Below are positions 55,251-64,000 of a DNA stretch of 64,000 nt, in pieces. The stretch lies in contig NZ_LOJI01000003.1 of assembly GCF_001595965.1 (NCBI RefSeq), forward strand, positions 1 through 64,000, in the 5' to 3' direction. How positions within the stretch are numbered: position 1 is the stretch's first letter; each line of letters starts with the position of its first letter. The translations under genes were made by a program, and so were the position numbers. The notes beneath the pieces were generated by a model. That model was not told the origin of the DNA and did not search any database. It saw only the letters and a list, made by a program, of their open reading frames with translations. The DNA is from Polynucleobacter yangtzensis. Lineage in GTDB: Bacteria; Pseudomonadota; Gammaproteobacteria; Burkholderiales; Burkholderiaceae.

Positions 55251-58104
55251 AAAAGAAAACTCTTATCCCGTTAATTTGCTTGATACCTCCTTTCCGATGC
55301 GAGGTGATTTAGCCAAACGCGAACCACAGTGGGTTGCTAGCTGGCAAAAAAATAAGCTCTACGAAAAAATTCGTGCCGCACATGCTAACCAACCAAAGTT
55401 CATCTTGCATGATGGCCCTCCATATGCAAACGGCGATATTCATATTGGGCATGCAGTCAATAAGATTTTGAAAGACATGATTGTGAAGTCCCGCTGGCTC
55501 ATGGGTTTTGATTCTGCATATGTGCCAGGCTGGGATTGCCATGGCATGCCAATTGAAATTCAGATTGAAAAAGAGTTTGGTAAAAATTTACCAACTGCTG
55601 AGGTTCAATCTAAAGCACGCGCCTACGCGCATGTCCAGGTTGAGAAACAGAAAAAAGATTTTGAGCGCTTGGGCGTTCTGGGGGATTGGAATAACCCCTA
55701 TCTCACCATGAACTTCCGTAATGAAGCTGATGAAATCCGTGCTCTGGGCAAGATCTGGGAAAAAGGCTATGTCTTCCGCGGCTTAAAGCCTGTGAACTGG
55801 TGTTTTGATTGTGGCTCTGCACTTGCAGAAGCTGAAGTGGAGTATCAAGATAAAACCGATCCAACAGTTGATGTCGGTTTTGCATTTGACGATGCTCAGC
55901 GTCCACAGCTAGCAAAAGTATTTGGACTTTCTGAGTTGCCCAATAAGCCAGGTCAAATTGTGATCTGGACAACAACGCCTTGGACTATTCCTGCCAACCA
56001 AGCGATGAACGTTCATCCAGAGCTTACTTATGCACTGGTAGATGTTGGCGATAAATTATTAATCCTCGCAAAAGATCGCGTTGAAACTTGTTTGCAGGAC
56101 TATGGTCTTGAGGGCAAAGTGATTGCGACTTGCCAAGGTGCACAGTTGGCAAATATTTCTTTCTGGCATCCATTGGCGCCATTACACGAAGGCTACAAAC
56201 GCCTCTCACCAATTTATCCGGCTGAATATGTCACGCTCGATACAGGTACAGGCATTGTTCACTCAGCACCCGCTTATGGTGAGGAAGACTTTAAATCCTG
56301 CAAAGCCAACAAACTTGCTGACAAAGACATTCTCAATCCAGTCATGGGCAACGGCGTGTACGCATCTTGGTTACCACTCTTCGCCAATGAATATATCTGG
56401 AAAGCAAACCCCAAGATTGTTGAAGCAATTCGTGAAGCGGGCAGCCTCTTACGCGATAAAACCTATACACACTCATACATGCATTGCTGGCGCCATAAGT
56501 CGCCGATTATTTACCGCGCTACCTCACAATGGTTTGCGAGCATGGATAAGAAGCCATCCGATGGCAAAGCTAGCTTGCGTGAGACTGCTCTAGCCGGCAT
56601 TGAGAGCACTGAGTTCTTCCCTGCCTGGGGTAAGCAACGCTTAAACAGCATGATTGCCAATCGTCCTGACTGGACTTTGTCACGTCAGCGCCAATGGGGC
56701 GTGCCTATGGCTTTCTTTGTCCATAAAGAAAGTGGTGAGCCACACCCACGCACTGTTGAACTCCTTGAAGAAATCGCCAAGCGCGTAGAAAAAGAAGGTA
56801 TTGAAGCCTGGCAAAAATTAGAAGTTACCGAACTGCTGGGCGAAGAAGCCGCCCAATACGAAAAGAACAAAGACACCCTAGACGTTTGGTTTGACTCCGG
56901 CACAACGCACTGGCACGTTATTCGTGGCTCACACCGCGATGAGTTGTTAACTGCTGATGCAGAAACACTAAATGGTCGCTTGGCTGATTTATACCTTGAG
57001 GGCTCAGACCAGCATCGCGGCTGGTTCCACTCTTCTCTACTGACTGGCGCCATGCTTGATGGCAAGCCACCATATAAGGCACTCTTGACTCACGGCTTCA
57101 CCGTGGATGGTCAAGGACGCAAGATGAGTAAGTCAGTGGGCAATGTGATTGCCCCTCAACAAGTAGCAGACAAGCTTGGTGCAGAAATTATTCGCCTCTG
57201 GGTGGCTTCTACTGACTACTCAGGCGAAATGACGATCTCGGATGAGATTCTCAAGCGCGTGACAGAGAGCTATCGCCGTATTCGCAATACCTTGCGCTTC
57301 TTGCTGGCCAACCTGTCAGATTTTGATCCTAGCAAGCACACCATGCCTGCAGACCAGTGGCTTGAGATTGATCGCTATGCTGTTGCGCTTGCCAATGCAT
57401 TACAGAATGACGTGGAAGCACACTACAAAGCTTATGAATTCCAACCTGCAGTCGCGCGCATGTTGACTTTCTGCTCTGAAGATTTAGGCGGCTTCTACCT
57501 CGATATTCTGAAGGATCGCCTCTACACCAGCGCACCTGACTCCCCTGATCGCCGTGCAGCGCAGAACGCTCTATTCCACATCACTCGCAATCTCTTGAAA
57601 TGGTTATCTCCATTCCTCTCCTTCACTGCAGAAGAAGCATGGAAAGACTTCCCACATGGTTCAGGAAGCAAGCCTGCTGAATCCATCTTTATGGAAGAGT
57701 TTGGCCAGTTCCCAGAAATTGCTCATGCCGATGAATTACTCGCCAAATGGAGTCGCATTCGTGAAATTCGCTCTGAAGTTACCAAGGCAATTGAAGTCGA
57801 GCGCGAGGCCGGCAATGTGGGCTCATCTTTACAAGCAGAACTGACAATCAAAGTGGGTGATATCGACTTTGCGATTTTGCATTCGCTTGAAGATGACTTA
57901 CGCTTTGTCACTATCACCTCTAGTGCCAATATTGAGTTGAGCAATGCAGGCTTAGAAGTATTGGTAAGTGGCAGCCAATATAAAAAGTGTGGTCGCTGCT
58001 GGCATCACACCAAAGATGTGGGCGGCAATACTGATCACCCAGAATTATGTGGACGCTGTATCAGCAACTTATTTGGCGATGGCGACCACCGCCTGTTTGC
58101 CTGA
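55243..58104 (+). CDS. ileS: Isoleucyl-tRNA synthetase
   Basis: The class I synthetase of about 953 aa charges tRNA-Ile, including the intron-containing tRNA-Ile(CAU) encoded in this window. The HIGH motif is in [15 protein letters not shown] and the KMSKS site is [10 protein letters not shown]. The editing domain contains [11 protein letters not shown]. The C-terminal zinc motif CGRCWHHT and later CGRC is intact. I start at MSEKENSY, which overlaps the ribF stop; further upstream frame is ribF sequence. Confidence 0.97.
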   Translation: MSEKENSYPVNLLDTSFPMRGDLAKREPQWVASWQKNKLYEKIRAAHANQPKFILHDGPPYANGDIHIGHAVNKILKDMIVKSRWLMGFDSAYVPGWDCHGMPIEIQIEKEFGKNLPTAEVQSKARAYAHVQVEKQKKDFERLGVLGDWNNPYLTMNFRNEADEIRALGKIWEKGYVFRGLKPVNWCFDCGSALAEAEVEYQDKTDPTVDVGFAFDDAQRPQLAKVFGLSELPNKPGQIVIWTTTPWTIPANQAMNVHPELTYALVDVGDKLLILAKDRVETCLQDYGLEGKVIATCQGAQLANISFWHPLAPLHEGYKRLSPIYPAEYVTLDTGTGIVHSAPAYGEEDFKSCKANKLADKDILNPVMGNGVYASWLPLFANEYIWKANPKIVEAIREAGSLLRDKTYTHSYMHCWRHKSPIIYRATSQWFASMDKKPSDGKASLRETALAGIESTEFFPAWGKQRLNSMIANRPDWTLSRQRQWGVPMAFFVHKESGEPHPRTVELLEEIAKRVEKEGIEAWQKLEVTELLGEEAAQYEKNKDTLDVWFDSGTTHWHVIRGSHRDELLTADAETLNGRLADLYLEGSDQHRGWFHSSLLTGAMLDGKPPYKALLTHGFTVDGQGRKMSKSVGNVIAPQQVADKLGAEIIRLWVASTDYSGEMTISDEILKRVTESYRRIRNTLRFLLANLSDFDPSKHTMPADQWLEIDRYAVALANALQNDVEAHYKAYEFQPAVARMLTFCSEDLGGFYLDILKDRLYTSAPDSPDRRAAQNALFHITRNLLKWLSPFLSFTAEEAWKDFPHGSGSKPAESIFMEEFGQFPEIAHADELLAKWSRIREIRSEVTKAIEVEREAGNVGSSLQAELTIKVGDIDFAILHSLEDDLRFVTITSSANIELSNAGLEVLVSGSQYKKCGRCWHHTKDVGGNTDHPELCGRCISNLFGDGDHRLFA

Positions 58105-58115
58105 GATACCTTTAT

Positions 58116-58607
58116 ATGAAAAGTCTCACTCTGCTTCGTTACCTCGCAATTGCGATCATCGTGCTCTTGCTAGATCAACTTAGCAAGTGGTCAGCGCTGA
58201 GTAATTTGCAAATGGGTGTACCTGTGCCGGTATTACCTTTTATGAACTGGTTACTCCTCTTTAATCCAGGCGCAGCATTTTCATTTTTAGCAGAGGGTTC
58301 TGGTTGGCAGCGCTGGTTCTTTACCATCCTTGGTCTAGGAGCGTCGATTTATATTATTTGGCTGCTGTATAAAAGCCAAAGCGACAAACTACTCTGCATA
58401 GCCCTGAGTCTTATCTTGGGTGGAGCCCTGGGCAATGTCCTGGATCGAGTCATGTATGGTGCTGTAGTCGACTTTATCGACCTGTATTACGCTAATTGGC
58501 ATTGGCCGGCATTCAATATCGCCGATAGCGCCATCTGTATTGGCGCCGCCCTCATCATTTGGGGTGAATTACGCAAGTCATTTGGCAAATCTGCCCAATC
58601 CCATTAA
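58116..58607 (+). CDS. lspA: Lipoprotein signal peptidase
   Basis: This aspartyl protease of about 163 aa has four membrane helices and removes signal peptides from prolipoproteins such as the LivK-type lipoprotein encoded here. The catalytic aspartates are in GNVLDRVMYGAVVDFID and FNIADSAI, and the N-terminal block is VLLLDQLSKW. The start at MKSLTLL follows ileS by 11 bp; the frame is open into ileS without significance. Confidence 0.96.
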   Translation: MKSLTLLRYLAIAIIVLLLDQLSKWSALSNLQMGVPVPVLPFMNWLLLFNPGAAFSFLAEGSGWQRWFFTILGLGASIYIIWLLYKSQSDKLLCIALSLILGGALGNVLDRVMYGAVVDFIDLYYANWHWPAFNIADSAICIGAALIIWGELRKSFGKSAQSH

Positions 58608-58616
58608 GCTGGCGCC

Positions 58617-59828
58617 ATGCAATCACTCTTAAATAAGAAGATCGTTCTCGGCATCTCTGGCGGCATTGCAGCCTATAAAGCTCCAGAACTTGCACGCCAG
58701 TTAATGCAAGAAGGCGCTTCGGTACAAGTAGTCATGACTGAAGCCGCGCAGCAATTTGTAACGCCAGTAACTATGCAAGCCCTCACAGGTAACCCTGTTT
58801 ACTTAAGCCAATGGGATAGCAGCATTCCAAACAATATGGCGCACATTGAGCTATCTCGTTCAGCAGACGCGATTTTGATTGCGCCCGCAAGTGCAGATTT
58901 GATGGCCAAACTTTCATTGGGATTAGCTGACGACCTGTTGACTACGCTTTGCCTAGCAAGAGATTGCCCACTTCTGCTGACTCCAGCAATGAATAAACAA
59001 ATGTGGGAGCACGTTGCTACACAGAGAAGTGCGCAAAGACTGACAGCAGATGGCGTTACCCTACTAGGGCCTGCGAGCGGCTTCCAGGCATGTGGTGAAG
59101 TCGGTATGGGCCGCATGCTCGAACCTGCTGAAATTACCGAGCAAGTGATTGCCTTCTTCCAGAAAAAATCCTTAGCTGGCAAAAAAGTACTAATTACTGC
59201 CGGACCTACTTTTGAAGCAATCGATCCAGTGCGGGGCATTACGAACCACAGCTCAGGCAAGATGGGTTTTGCAATCGCAAGGGCCGCTGTTGAAGCCGGC
59301 GCTCAAGTCCATCTCGTTGCTGGCCCCTGCGATCTTGACACACCACTGTTGGCAACAGGCCAAATTACTCGCACTAATGTAGTTAGCGCCAAAGAAATGC
59401 ACGCAGCCACACTCAGCGCAGCCGACAGCGATGTTTTTTTCGCTGTTGCTGCTGTTGCTGACTGGGGAATCGCGAAGCCAGCCAAAGAGAAATTAAAGCG
59501 CCAAGGCAATCAAGCGCCAAACCTGGATTTTGTCGCCAACCCAGATATCTTGTTAGATATTGCCAAGTCCGTGAAGACCAAGGGTGGCAAGCCTTACCCT
59601 TACTGCGTTGGTTTTGCGGCTGAATCAAATGACCTAGAGAAGCATGCCGACGAAAAGCGTAAGCGCAAAGGCATTCCAATGATTGTCGGTAACATCGGCC
59701 CAGATACTTTTGGTAGCGACCTCAATCAATTGATTGTTATTGACGCTAGTGGGAGCAAGAAAATTGCTAAGGCAGAAAAACTGCAATTAGCACGTCAACT
59801 CATTCAATTAGTTGCCAAGAAAATTTAA
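58617..59828 (+). CDS. coaBC: Bifunctional phosphopantothenoylcysteine decarboxylase/phosphopantothenate-cysteine ligase
   Basis: The 403-aa CoaBC carries out two steps of coenzyme A synthesis. The N-terminal CoaC flavoprotein has [14 protein letters not shown] and [13 protein letters not shown]. The C-terminal CoaB domain has [22 protein letters not shown] and the AAVADW motif. It starts 9 bp after lspA and is followed by dut, a conserved neighbourhood. Confidence 0.96.
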   Translation: MQSLLNKKIVLGISGGIAAYKAPELARQLMQEGASVQVVMTEAAQQFVTPVTMQALTGNPVYLSQWDSSIPNNMAHIELSRSADAILIAPASADLMAKLSLGLADDLLTTLCLARDCPLLLTPAMNKQMWEHVATQRSAQRLTADGVTLLGPASGFQACGEVGMGRMLEPAEITEQVIAFFQKKSLAGKKVLITAGPTFEAIDPVRGITNHSSGKMGFAIARAAVEAGAQVHLVAGPCDLDTPLLATGQITRTNVVSAKEMHAATLSAADSDVFFAVAAVADWGIAKPAKEKLKRQGNQAPNLDFVANPDILLDIAKSVKTKGGKPYPYCVGFAAESNDLEKHADEKRKRKGIPMIVGNIGPDTFGSDLNQLIVIDASGSKKIAKAEKLQLARQLIQLVAKKI

Positions 59829-59874
59829 GTAGCGCCCCACTTTTTTACTTTCATTCCCCGTTTTAGGAAATTCC

Positions 59875-60324
59875 ATGCAATCTCTCCAAGTCAAAATTCT
59901 CGATGAACGTATGCGCGACCAATTGCCAACCTATGGCACACCTGGTAGTGCTGGACTCGATCTGCGCGCTTGCATTGATGAGGCGATCGAAATTGCCCCA
60001 GGTCAAACCGTTCTTGTGCCTACTGGCTTGGCAATATATGTGGAAGATCCAGGCTATGCAGCCTTCATTCTCCCGCGCTCAGGCTTAGGTCATAAGCACG
60101 GCATCGTACTGGGCAACCTAGTGGGCCTAATCGATTCCGACTACCAAGGCCAGCTGATGGTGAGCACCTGGAATCGTGGCTCAACCCCATTCAAACTGGA
60201 GCCGATGGAGCGCTTGGCCCAATTGGTGGTGATGCCCGTGCAACAGGTGGAACTTAAAGTAGTAGAAGAGTTCACCGAAAGCAGTCGTGGTGCAGGTGGT
60301 TTTGGCAGTACAGGCAGAGCTTAA
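59875..60324 (+). CDS. dut: dUTP diphosphatase
   Basis: The 149-aa trimeric dUTPase converts dUTP to dUMP, keeping uracil out of DNA and feeding thymidylate synthesis. All five motifs are visible: [45 protein letters not shown] and GAGGFGSTG. It lies 46 bp after coaBC. Confidence 0.97.
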   Translation: MQSLQVKILDERMRDQLPTYGTPGSAGLDLRACIDEAIEIAPGQTVLVPTGLAIYVEDPGYAAFILPRSGLGHKHGIVLGNLVGLIDSDYQGQLMVSTWNRGSTPFKLEPMERLAQLVVMPVQQVELKVVEEFTESSRGAGGFGSTGRA

Positions 60325-60360
60325 GCCATACCCATTTTTTAACGCCCGTATCGTTGAAAC

Positions 60361-60390
60361 AAAAAAGCCACCCGTAGGTGGCTTTTCTTT
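60361..60390. terminator. Bidirectional terminator between dut and the Hc1-like gene
   Basis: Stem AAAAGCCACC / GGTGGCTTTT with loop CGTA is flanked by an A-run and a T-rich run, so it can end the dut transcript and the convergent one. Confidence 0.9.
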
Positions 60391-60404
60391 TGAGCACAAA
60401 TTGC

Positions 60405-60638
60405 TTATTTACGAATATGCGCTTTGCGAGCAGCATCTTGTGACATGCCAGCACCAGCACCTTCACGAGACTCTTTTTCAGCAGTAATTTCTTTGCGGCG
60501 CTCTTTGCAAGAACCAGCAATCTCTTGCAACGCTTTACGAGCACGAGCAGCAGAAGCTTTAATGCCTTTGCCTTGAAACTTTTCATTTTCAGCTTTGTAG
60601 GTTTCAAAAGCTTCGAGTAATTTATCGTGATGGGACAT
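60405..60638 (-). CDS. Small basic histone Hc1-like protein
   Basis: The 77-aa protein starts MSHHDKLLEAFETYKAEN and is rich in Lys, Arg, Ala and Glu, with a predicted helical, charged core (KASAARARKALQEI, then KERRKEITAEK). Spacing of the basic helix resembles the chlamydial histone H1-like Hc1 family, so DNA-binding is possible; this is resemblance by eye only. The chosen ATG has AAGGAAAAT just upstream. It follows clpA by 43 bp on the same strand across an AT palindrome (60659-60674). Function unknown. Confidence 0.65.
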   Translation of the reverse strand: MSHHDKLLEAFETYKAENEKFQGKGIKASAARARKALQEIAGSCKERRKEITAEKESREGAGAGMSQDAARKAHIRK

Positions 60639-60681
60639 ATTTTCCTTTTTTGGTTTGTATTTATTTAAATAAATGGGTTCA

Positions 60682-62988
60682 TTAAATTTCTTCGGCTGGT
60701 GCCACATCAGCCTTAGCACGCTTTCCTGGCAATACCGGTGCATCAAAGTTCAAGAGCACTTTGCCATCCGCATCAATATCAACATCCACATGACCGCCTT
60801 GGGCTAGCTTACCAAATAAAAGCTCGTCAGCCAGCGCTTTGCGCACAGTGTCCTGAATGATGCGTTGCATTGGGCGAGCACCCATTAAAGGATCAAAGCC
60901 ATGCTTAGCAAGGTGTGCACGCAATGCAGCACTGAAAGTAGCATCTACTTTCTTCTCATGTAATTGCTCTTCGAGCTGCATCAAGAACTTGTCAACAACG
61001 CGCATGATGATGGACTCATCGAGCGCCTTGAAGGAAACGATGGCATCCAAACGATTACGGAACTCTGGCGTAAAGAACTTCTTGATATCAGCCATTTCAT
61101 CGCCTGACTCACGGGCATTGGTAAAGCCGATGGTAGATTTCTGCATCGCTTCTGCACCAGCATTGGTAGTCATGATGATGATCACGTTACGGAAGTCAGT
61201 CTTACGACCATTGTTATCCGTCAGGGTTCCATGATCCATTACCTGCAAGAGAATATTGAAGATATCTGGATGCGCCTTCTCAATCTCATCAAGCAAGAGT
61301 ACGCAATGTGGCTTCTTATTGACTGCCTCAGTCAGTAAGCCGCCTTGATCAAAGCCAACATAACCTGGAGGCGCGCCAATTAAACGACTCACTGCATGAC
61401 GCTCCATGTACTCAGACATATCAAATCGCAACAACTCAATACCAAGGATGTAAGCGAGCTGTTTAGCTACCTCAGTCTTACCAACACCAGTTGGACCGGA
61501 GAACAAGAAAGAGCCAATCGGACGGTCAATCTTGCCAAGACCGGCGCGAGTCATCTTAATGGCGCTAGCCAATGCTTCAATTGCAGGATCTTGACCAAAC
61601 ACTACGCTCTTAATGTCGCGATCCAAAGTCTGCAACTTGCTGCGATCATCCACGGTAACGGACTGTGGCGGTATACGCGCAATCTTTGCAACGATCTCTT
61701 CGATTTCTGGACGACCAATGGTTTTCTTCTGCTTAGACTTAGGCAGGATGCGTTGTGCAGCACCGGCCTCATCGATGACGTCAATCGCCTTATCAGGCAA
61801 GTGACGGTCATTAATGTAGCGAGCTGAAAGCTCTGCAGCTGCAACCAAAGCGCCGGCCGCATATTTGACACTGTGATGCTCTTCAAAACGAGACTTCAAC
61901 CCACGCAGAATTTGTACTGTTTGATCCACTGTTGGCTCTACTACATCTACTTTTTGGAAGCGACGAGATAGGGCGGCATCTTTTTCAAAAATGCCGCGGT
62001 ACTCTGTAAAGGTGGTTGCGCCGATACATTTAAGCTGACCATTAGACAGTGCAGGCTTTAACAAATTACTTGCATCTAATGTTCCGCCTGATGCTGCACC
62101 AGCGCCAATCAATGTGTGAATCTCATCAATAAACAAAACACCATGGGCATGATCTTTAAGGGACTTGAGAACACTCTTCAAGCGCTGCTCAAAATCACCG
62201 CGATATTTAGTGCCCGCTAAGAGCGCACCCATATCTAATGAGTAAACCGTAGCATTGGCCAAAATATCAGGAACATCGCCTTTGACAATTCTCCAGGCTA
62301 AGCCCTCGGCAATCGCTGTTTTACCTACGCCAGCCTCACCAACCAACAATGGGTTGTTCTTACGGCGGCGGCACAAGACTTGAATAACACGCTCTACCTC
62401 GCTCTCGCGCCCAATCAATGGGTCAATCTTGCCTTGACGGGCCATCACGTTAAGGTTCTGCGTGTACTGCTCAAGAGGACTCTCTTTACCAGAAGAACCG
62501 GCCTCCTCAGTCTCTTGAGTAGGCTCAGCAGGCTTCACATGCTCAGACTGATCTTTGCGAACGCCATGACTAATGAAGTTCACTACATCTAATCGTGTAA
62601 CGCCTTGCTGTTGCAAGAAATACACTGCGTGTGAATCTTTTTCACCAAAGATGGCAACCAATACATTTGCGCCAGTCACTTCTTTCTTACCATTCGATGT
62701 AGATTGCACATGCATGATGGCGCGCTGAATAACACGCTGAAAACCTAATGTCGGTTGTGTATCGACTTCATCATTACCGGGCACTACGGGCGTGTTGTCA
62801 TTAATAAAGTTTTTGAGCTGGGCGCGCAGCTCTGCAATATTGACGGCGCAGGCTTTTAAAACCTCGACAGCGGTAGCGTTATCAAGCAAGGCCGCAAGCA
62901 AATGCTCGACCGTAATGAACTCATGTCGCGATGCCCTTGCGTCAACAAACGCCATGTGCAAACTCACTTCTAATTCTTGGGCAATCAT
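60682..62988 (-). CDS. clpA: ATP-dependent Clp protease ATP-binding subunit ClpA
   Basis: The unfoldase of about 768 aa feeds substrates to ClpP. An N-terminal Clp repeat domain is followed by two AAA+ modules with Walker A sequences GEAGVGKT and GPTGVGKT. The ClpP-binding IGF-type loop is seen in [10 protein letters not shown] start at [10 protein letters not shown], which follows GGAGGA and overlaps the clpS stop by 4 bp (ATGA). ClpS encoded directly upstream supplies N-end rule substrates to it. Confidence 0.96.
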   Translation of the reverse strand: MIAQELEVSLHMAFVDARASRHEFITVEHLLAALLDNATAVEVLKACAVNIAELRAQLKNFINDNTPVVPGNDEVDTQPTLGFQRVIQRAIMHVQSTSNGKKEVTGANVLVAIFGEKDSHAVYFLQQQGVTRLDVVNFISHGVRKDQSEHVKPAEPTQETEEAGSSGKESPLEQYTQNLNVMARQGKIDPLIGRESEVERVIQVLCRRRKNNPLLVGEAGVGKTAIAEGLAWRIVKGDVPDILANATVYSLDMGALLAGTKYRGDFEQRLKSVLKSLKDHAHGVLFIDEIHTLIGAGAASGGTLDASNLLKPALSNGQLKCIGATTFTEYRGIFEKDAALSRRFQKVDVVEPTVDQTVQILRGLKSRFEEHHSVKYAAGALVAAAELSARYINDRHLPDKAIDVIDEAGAAQRILPKSKQKKTIGRPEIEEIVAKIARIPPQSVTVDDRSKLQTLDRDIKSVVFGQDPAIEALASAIKMTRAGLGKIDRPIGSFLFSGPTGVGKTEVAKQLAYILGIELLRFDMSEYMERHAVSRLIGAPPGYVGFDQGGLLTEAVNKKPHCVLLLDEIEKAHPDIFNILLQVMDHGTLTDNNGRKTDFRNVIIIMTTNAGAEAMQKSTIGFTNARESGDEMADIKKFFTPEFRNRLDAIVSFKALDESIIMRVVDKFLMQLEEQLHEKKVDATFSAALRAHLAKHGFDPLMGARPMQRIIQDTVRKALADELLFGKLAQGGHVDVDIDADGKVLLNFDAPVLPGKRAKADVAPAEEI

Positions 62989-63332
62989 GCTTCCTCCATA
63001 GTGCACTGTAGTGGATGACCCGCTTCACGGGAGAGTTCTATAACTTGATGCACTTTTGTGGCAGCAACATCGCGAGTAAAAATTCCGCAAACGCCCTTAC
63101 CTACCAAATGCACTTGCAACATGATGCGTGTAGCTGTTTCATGATCTTTATTAAAATACTCCTGAATCACCATCACCACAAATTCCATTGGTGTGTAATC
63201 GTCATTTAATAGTAAAACTTTATACATCGAAGGCGCCTTAACTTGCTCGACCTGCTTTTCGAGAAGAATGGTGTCTTCAATATATGGATTACCGGGGTTG
63301 CCAGTAGTGGGATTTTTTGGTGCGCGACTCAT
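62985..63332 (-). CDS. clpS: ClpS adaptor protein
   Basis: The protein of about 115 aa binds N-degrons and delivers them to ClpA. The core [17 protein letters not shown] and [17 protein letters not shown] carry the family residues for N-end binding and ClpA contact. The start at MSRAPKNP fits the family; the open frame upstream runs through the promoter region. It is coupled to clpA by a 4-bp overlap. The gap upstream (63333-63617) holds the divergent promoters of clpS and cspA. Confidence 0.95.
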   Translation of the reverse strand: MSRAPKNPTTGNPGNPYIEDTILLEKQVEQVKAPSMYKVLLLNDDYTPMEFVVMVIQEYFNKDHETATRIMLQVHLVGKGVCGIFTRDVAATKVHQVIELSREAGHPLQCTMEEA

Positions 63333-63617
63333 GAGAAACATTCTAAACACAGATATTGAAACTTTAATTTCATAGGGTCTTGTTGCGAAAACCACGCAAA
63401 AACCCCTCTTAAACCCATATTGGGGCATTTTTCGATAAAAAAAGGGGTATTTACTAGGGGGTAGGTGCATATAACTCCTTGACACCCCTCCAAAAAGGGC
63501 AAACAATCAGGGGGTAGGCTTCAAGAGAGGTTCTATTTAGGCGTGTTGTGGATTGAGACTGATTAAAAAGTATTTACCCTCATCACGGTTGTTTTAAGTT
63601 TATGTAATGGAGTTCGC

Positions 63618-63821
63618 ATGGCGACCGGAATTGTTAAGTGGTTCAATGATGCAAAAGGTTTTGGCTTTATCAAACCTGATGATGGTGAAGAAGAGTTGTT
63701 CGCGCATTTCAGCGCAATTACTATGCCTGGGTTCAAAACCCTCAAGGAAAACCAAAAGGTAACGTTTGACATTACCCAAGGTCCTAAAGGCAAGCAAGCT
63801 ACCAATATCCAAGCGGCTTAA
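63618..63821 (+). CDS. cspA: Cold shock protein
   Basis: The 67-aa single cold shock domain protein binds single-stranded RNA and DNA and acts as an RNA chaperone. RNP1 [11 protein letters not shown] and RNP2 ELFAHFSAI are intact. A GGAG Shine-Dalgarno lies about 8 bp before the ATG. Whether it is cold-induced cannot be told. It is divergent from clpS and ends at a terminator. Confidence 0.97.
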   Translation: MATGIVKWFNDAKGFGFIKPDDGEEELFAHFSAITMPGFKTLKENQKVTFDITQGPKGKQATNIQAA

Positions 63822-63840
63822 TAGTCCTTAGATCATTATT

Positions 63841-63873
63841 AAAAACCCAGGATTCGTTCCTGGGTTTTTTTTC
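63841..63873 (+). terminator. Intrinsic terminator after cspA
   Basis: Stem AACCCAGGA / TCCTGGGTT with a short TTCG-type loop is followed by a run of eight T. Confidence 0.93.
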
Positions 63874-63905
63874 GTCTGCAATTTGCCTCACTTAAAATGC
63901 ACAAC

Positions 63906-64000
63906 ATGCTTATTTCAAAAAACAACTTCATCAAACTATTTGCACGCCTTTTTCTCCTTGGCTCCAGCCTTGCGCAAGCTCAAGTCAATACAGGCCTACC
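63906..64000 (+). CDS. Start of a secreted protein, cut by the window end
   Basis: An ATG at 63906 opens a frame that runs to the window edge: a charged start (MLISKNNFIK), a hydrophobic stretch (LFARLFLLGSSL) and AQAQ, which looks like a signal peptide with cleavage after AQA. In Burkholderiales a DUF192-type protein often follows cspA, which is only context. Too little is present to identify it. Confidence 0.5.
   Translation, partial: MLISKNNFIKLFARLFLLGSSLAQAQVNTGL

Overview
The window is a bacterial chromosome segment of moderate GC. Its gene content and order point to a betaproteobacterium of the Burkholderiaceae, most likely Polynucleobacter or a close relative. Supporting signs are the rpsU-yqeY-dnaG-rpoD macromolecular synthesis cluster with a Lys/Ala/Pro-rich sigma-70 tail, the polA/DUF2782/thrB neighbourhood, a lipoprotein-type LivK with livHMGF, ribF-ileS-lspA-coaBC-dut, and clpS-clpA with cspA. 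Most of the window is compact housekeeping sequence with short gaps and many 1-8 bp gene overlaps.

Layout. 1-2408: dadA (minus strand) behind a tandem glycine riboswitch that ends in a terminator-like hairpin, then a FrnE/DsbA-like oxidoreductase. 2409-7305: the accessory region. It is bounded on the left by a decayed copy of the 3' part of a tRNA-Ile(CAU) gene and its intron (2411-2563). On the right lies the intact tRNA-Ile(CAU), interrupted in the anticodon loop by a group I intron of about 212 nt (intron 6847-7058), plus an extra copy of the tRNA 5' exon (7257-7293). Between these repeats lie four minus-strand genes: an unusual AAA+ ATPase translationally coupled to an alpha/beta hydrolase, a FlK-type hotdog thioesterase and a GlxA-type regulator. 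The AAA+ gene has an 8-bp tandem repeat immediately before its start. I regard this repeat-bounded segment as the main candidate for an undescribed system.

7306-14050: rpoD, dnaG, yqeY, rpsU and divergent tsaD. 14088-18022: xseB-ispA-dxs-folE2 operon (isoprenoid precursors; alternative GTP cyclohydrolase). 18092-20179: a Rieske-type oxygenase and a 3-mercaptopyruvate-type sulfurtransferase. 20192-24707: polA, a Tat-exported dienelactone hydrolase-like protein and a ZIP metal transporter. 24791-29357: a DUF2782-type secreted protein, thrB, a membrane protein and convergent uvrD. 29382-36120: valS, galU, tusA, alaS. 36243-42029: tctBA, glnS, an NAD-binding SDR-like protein and a 2Fe-2S flavoprotein reductase.

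42102-50228: argD, the branched-chain amino acid ABC transporter livKHMGF with a hairpin terminator after livK, ispH, fkpB and radC. 50376-54260: rpmB-rpmG, an acyl-CoA desaturase, an RsmB-type rRNA methyltransferase and purN. 54300-60324: ribF, ileS, lspA, coaBC, dut. 60405-64000: a small basic histone Hc1-like protein, clpA, clpS, cspA, and the start of a secreted protein cut by the window end. No CRISPR array, rRNA operon, complete insertion sequence or integrase gene was seen. All family assignments are from reading the sequence and memory of the families; no search was run.
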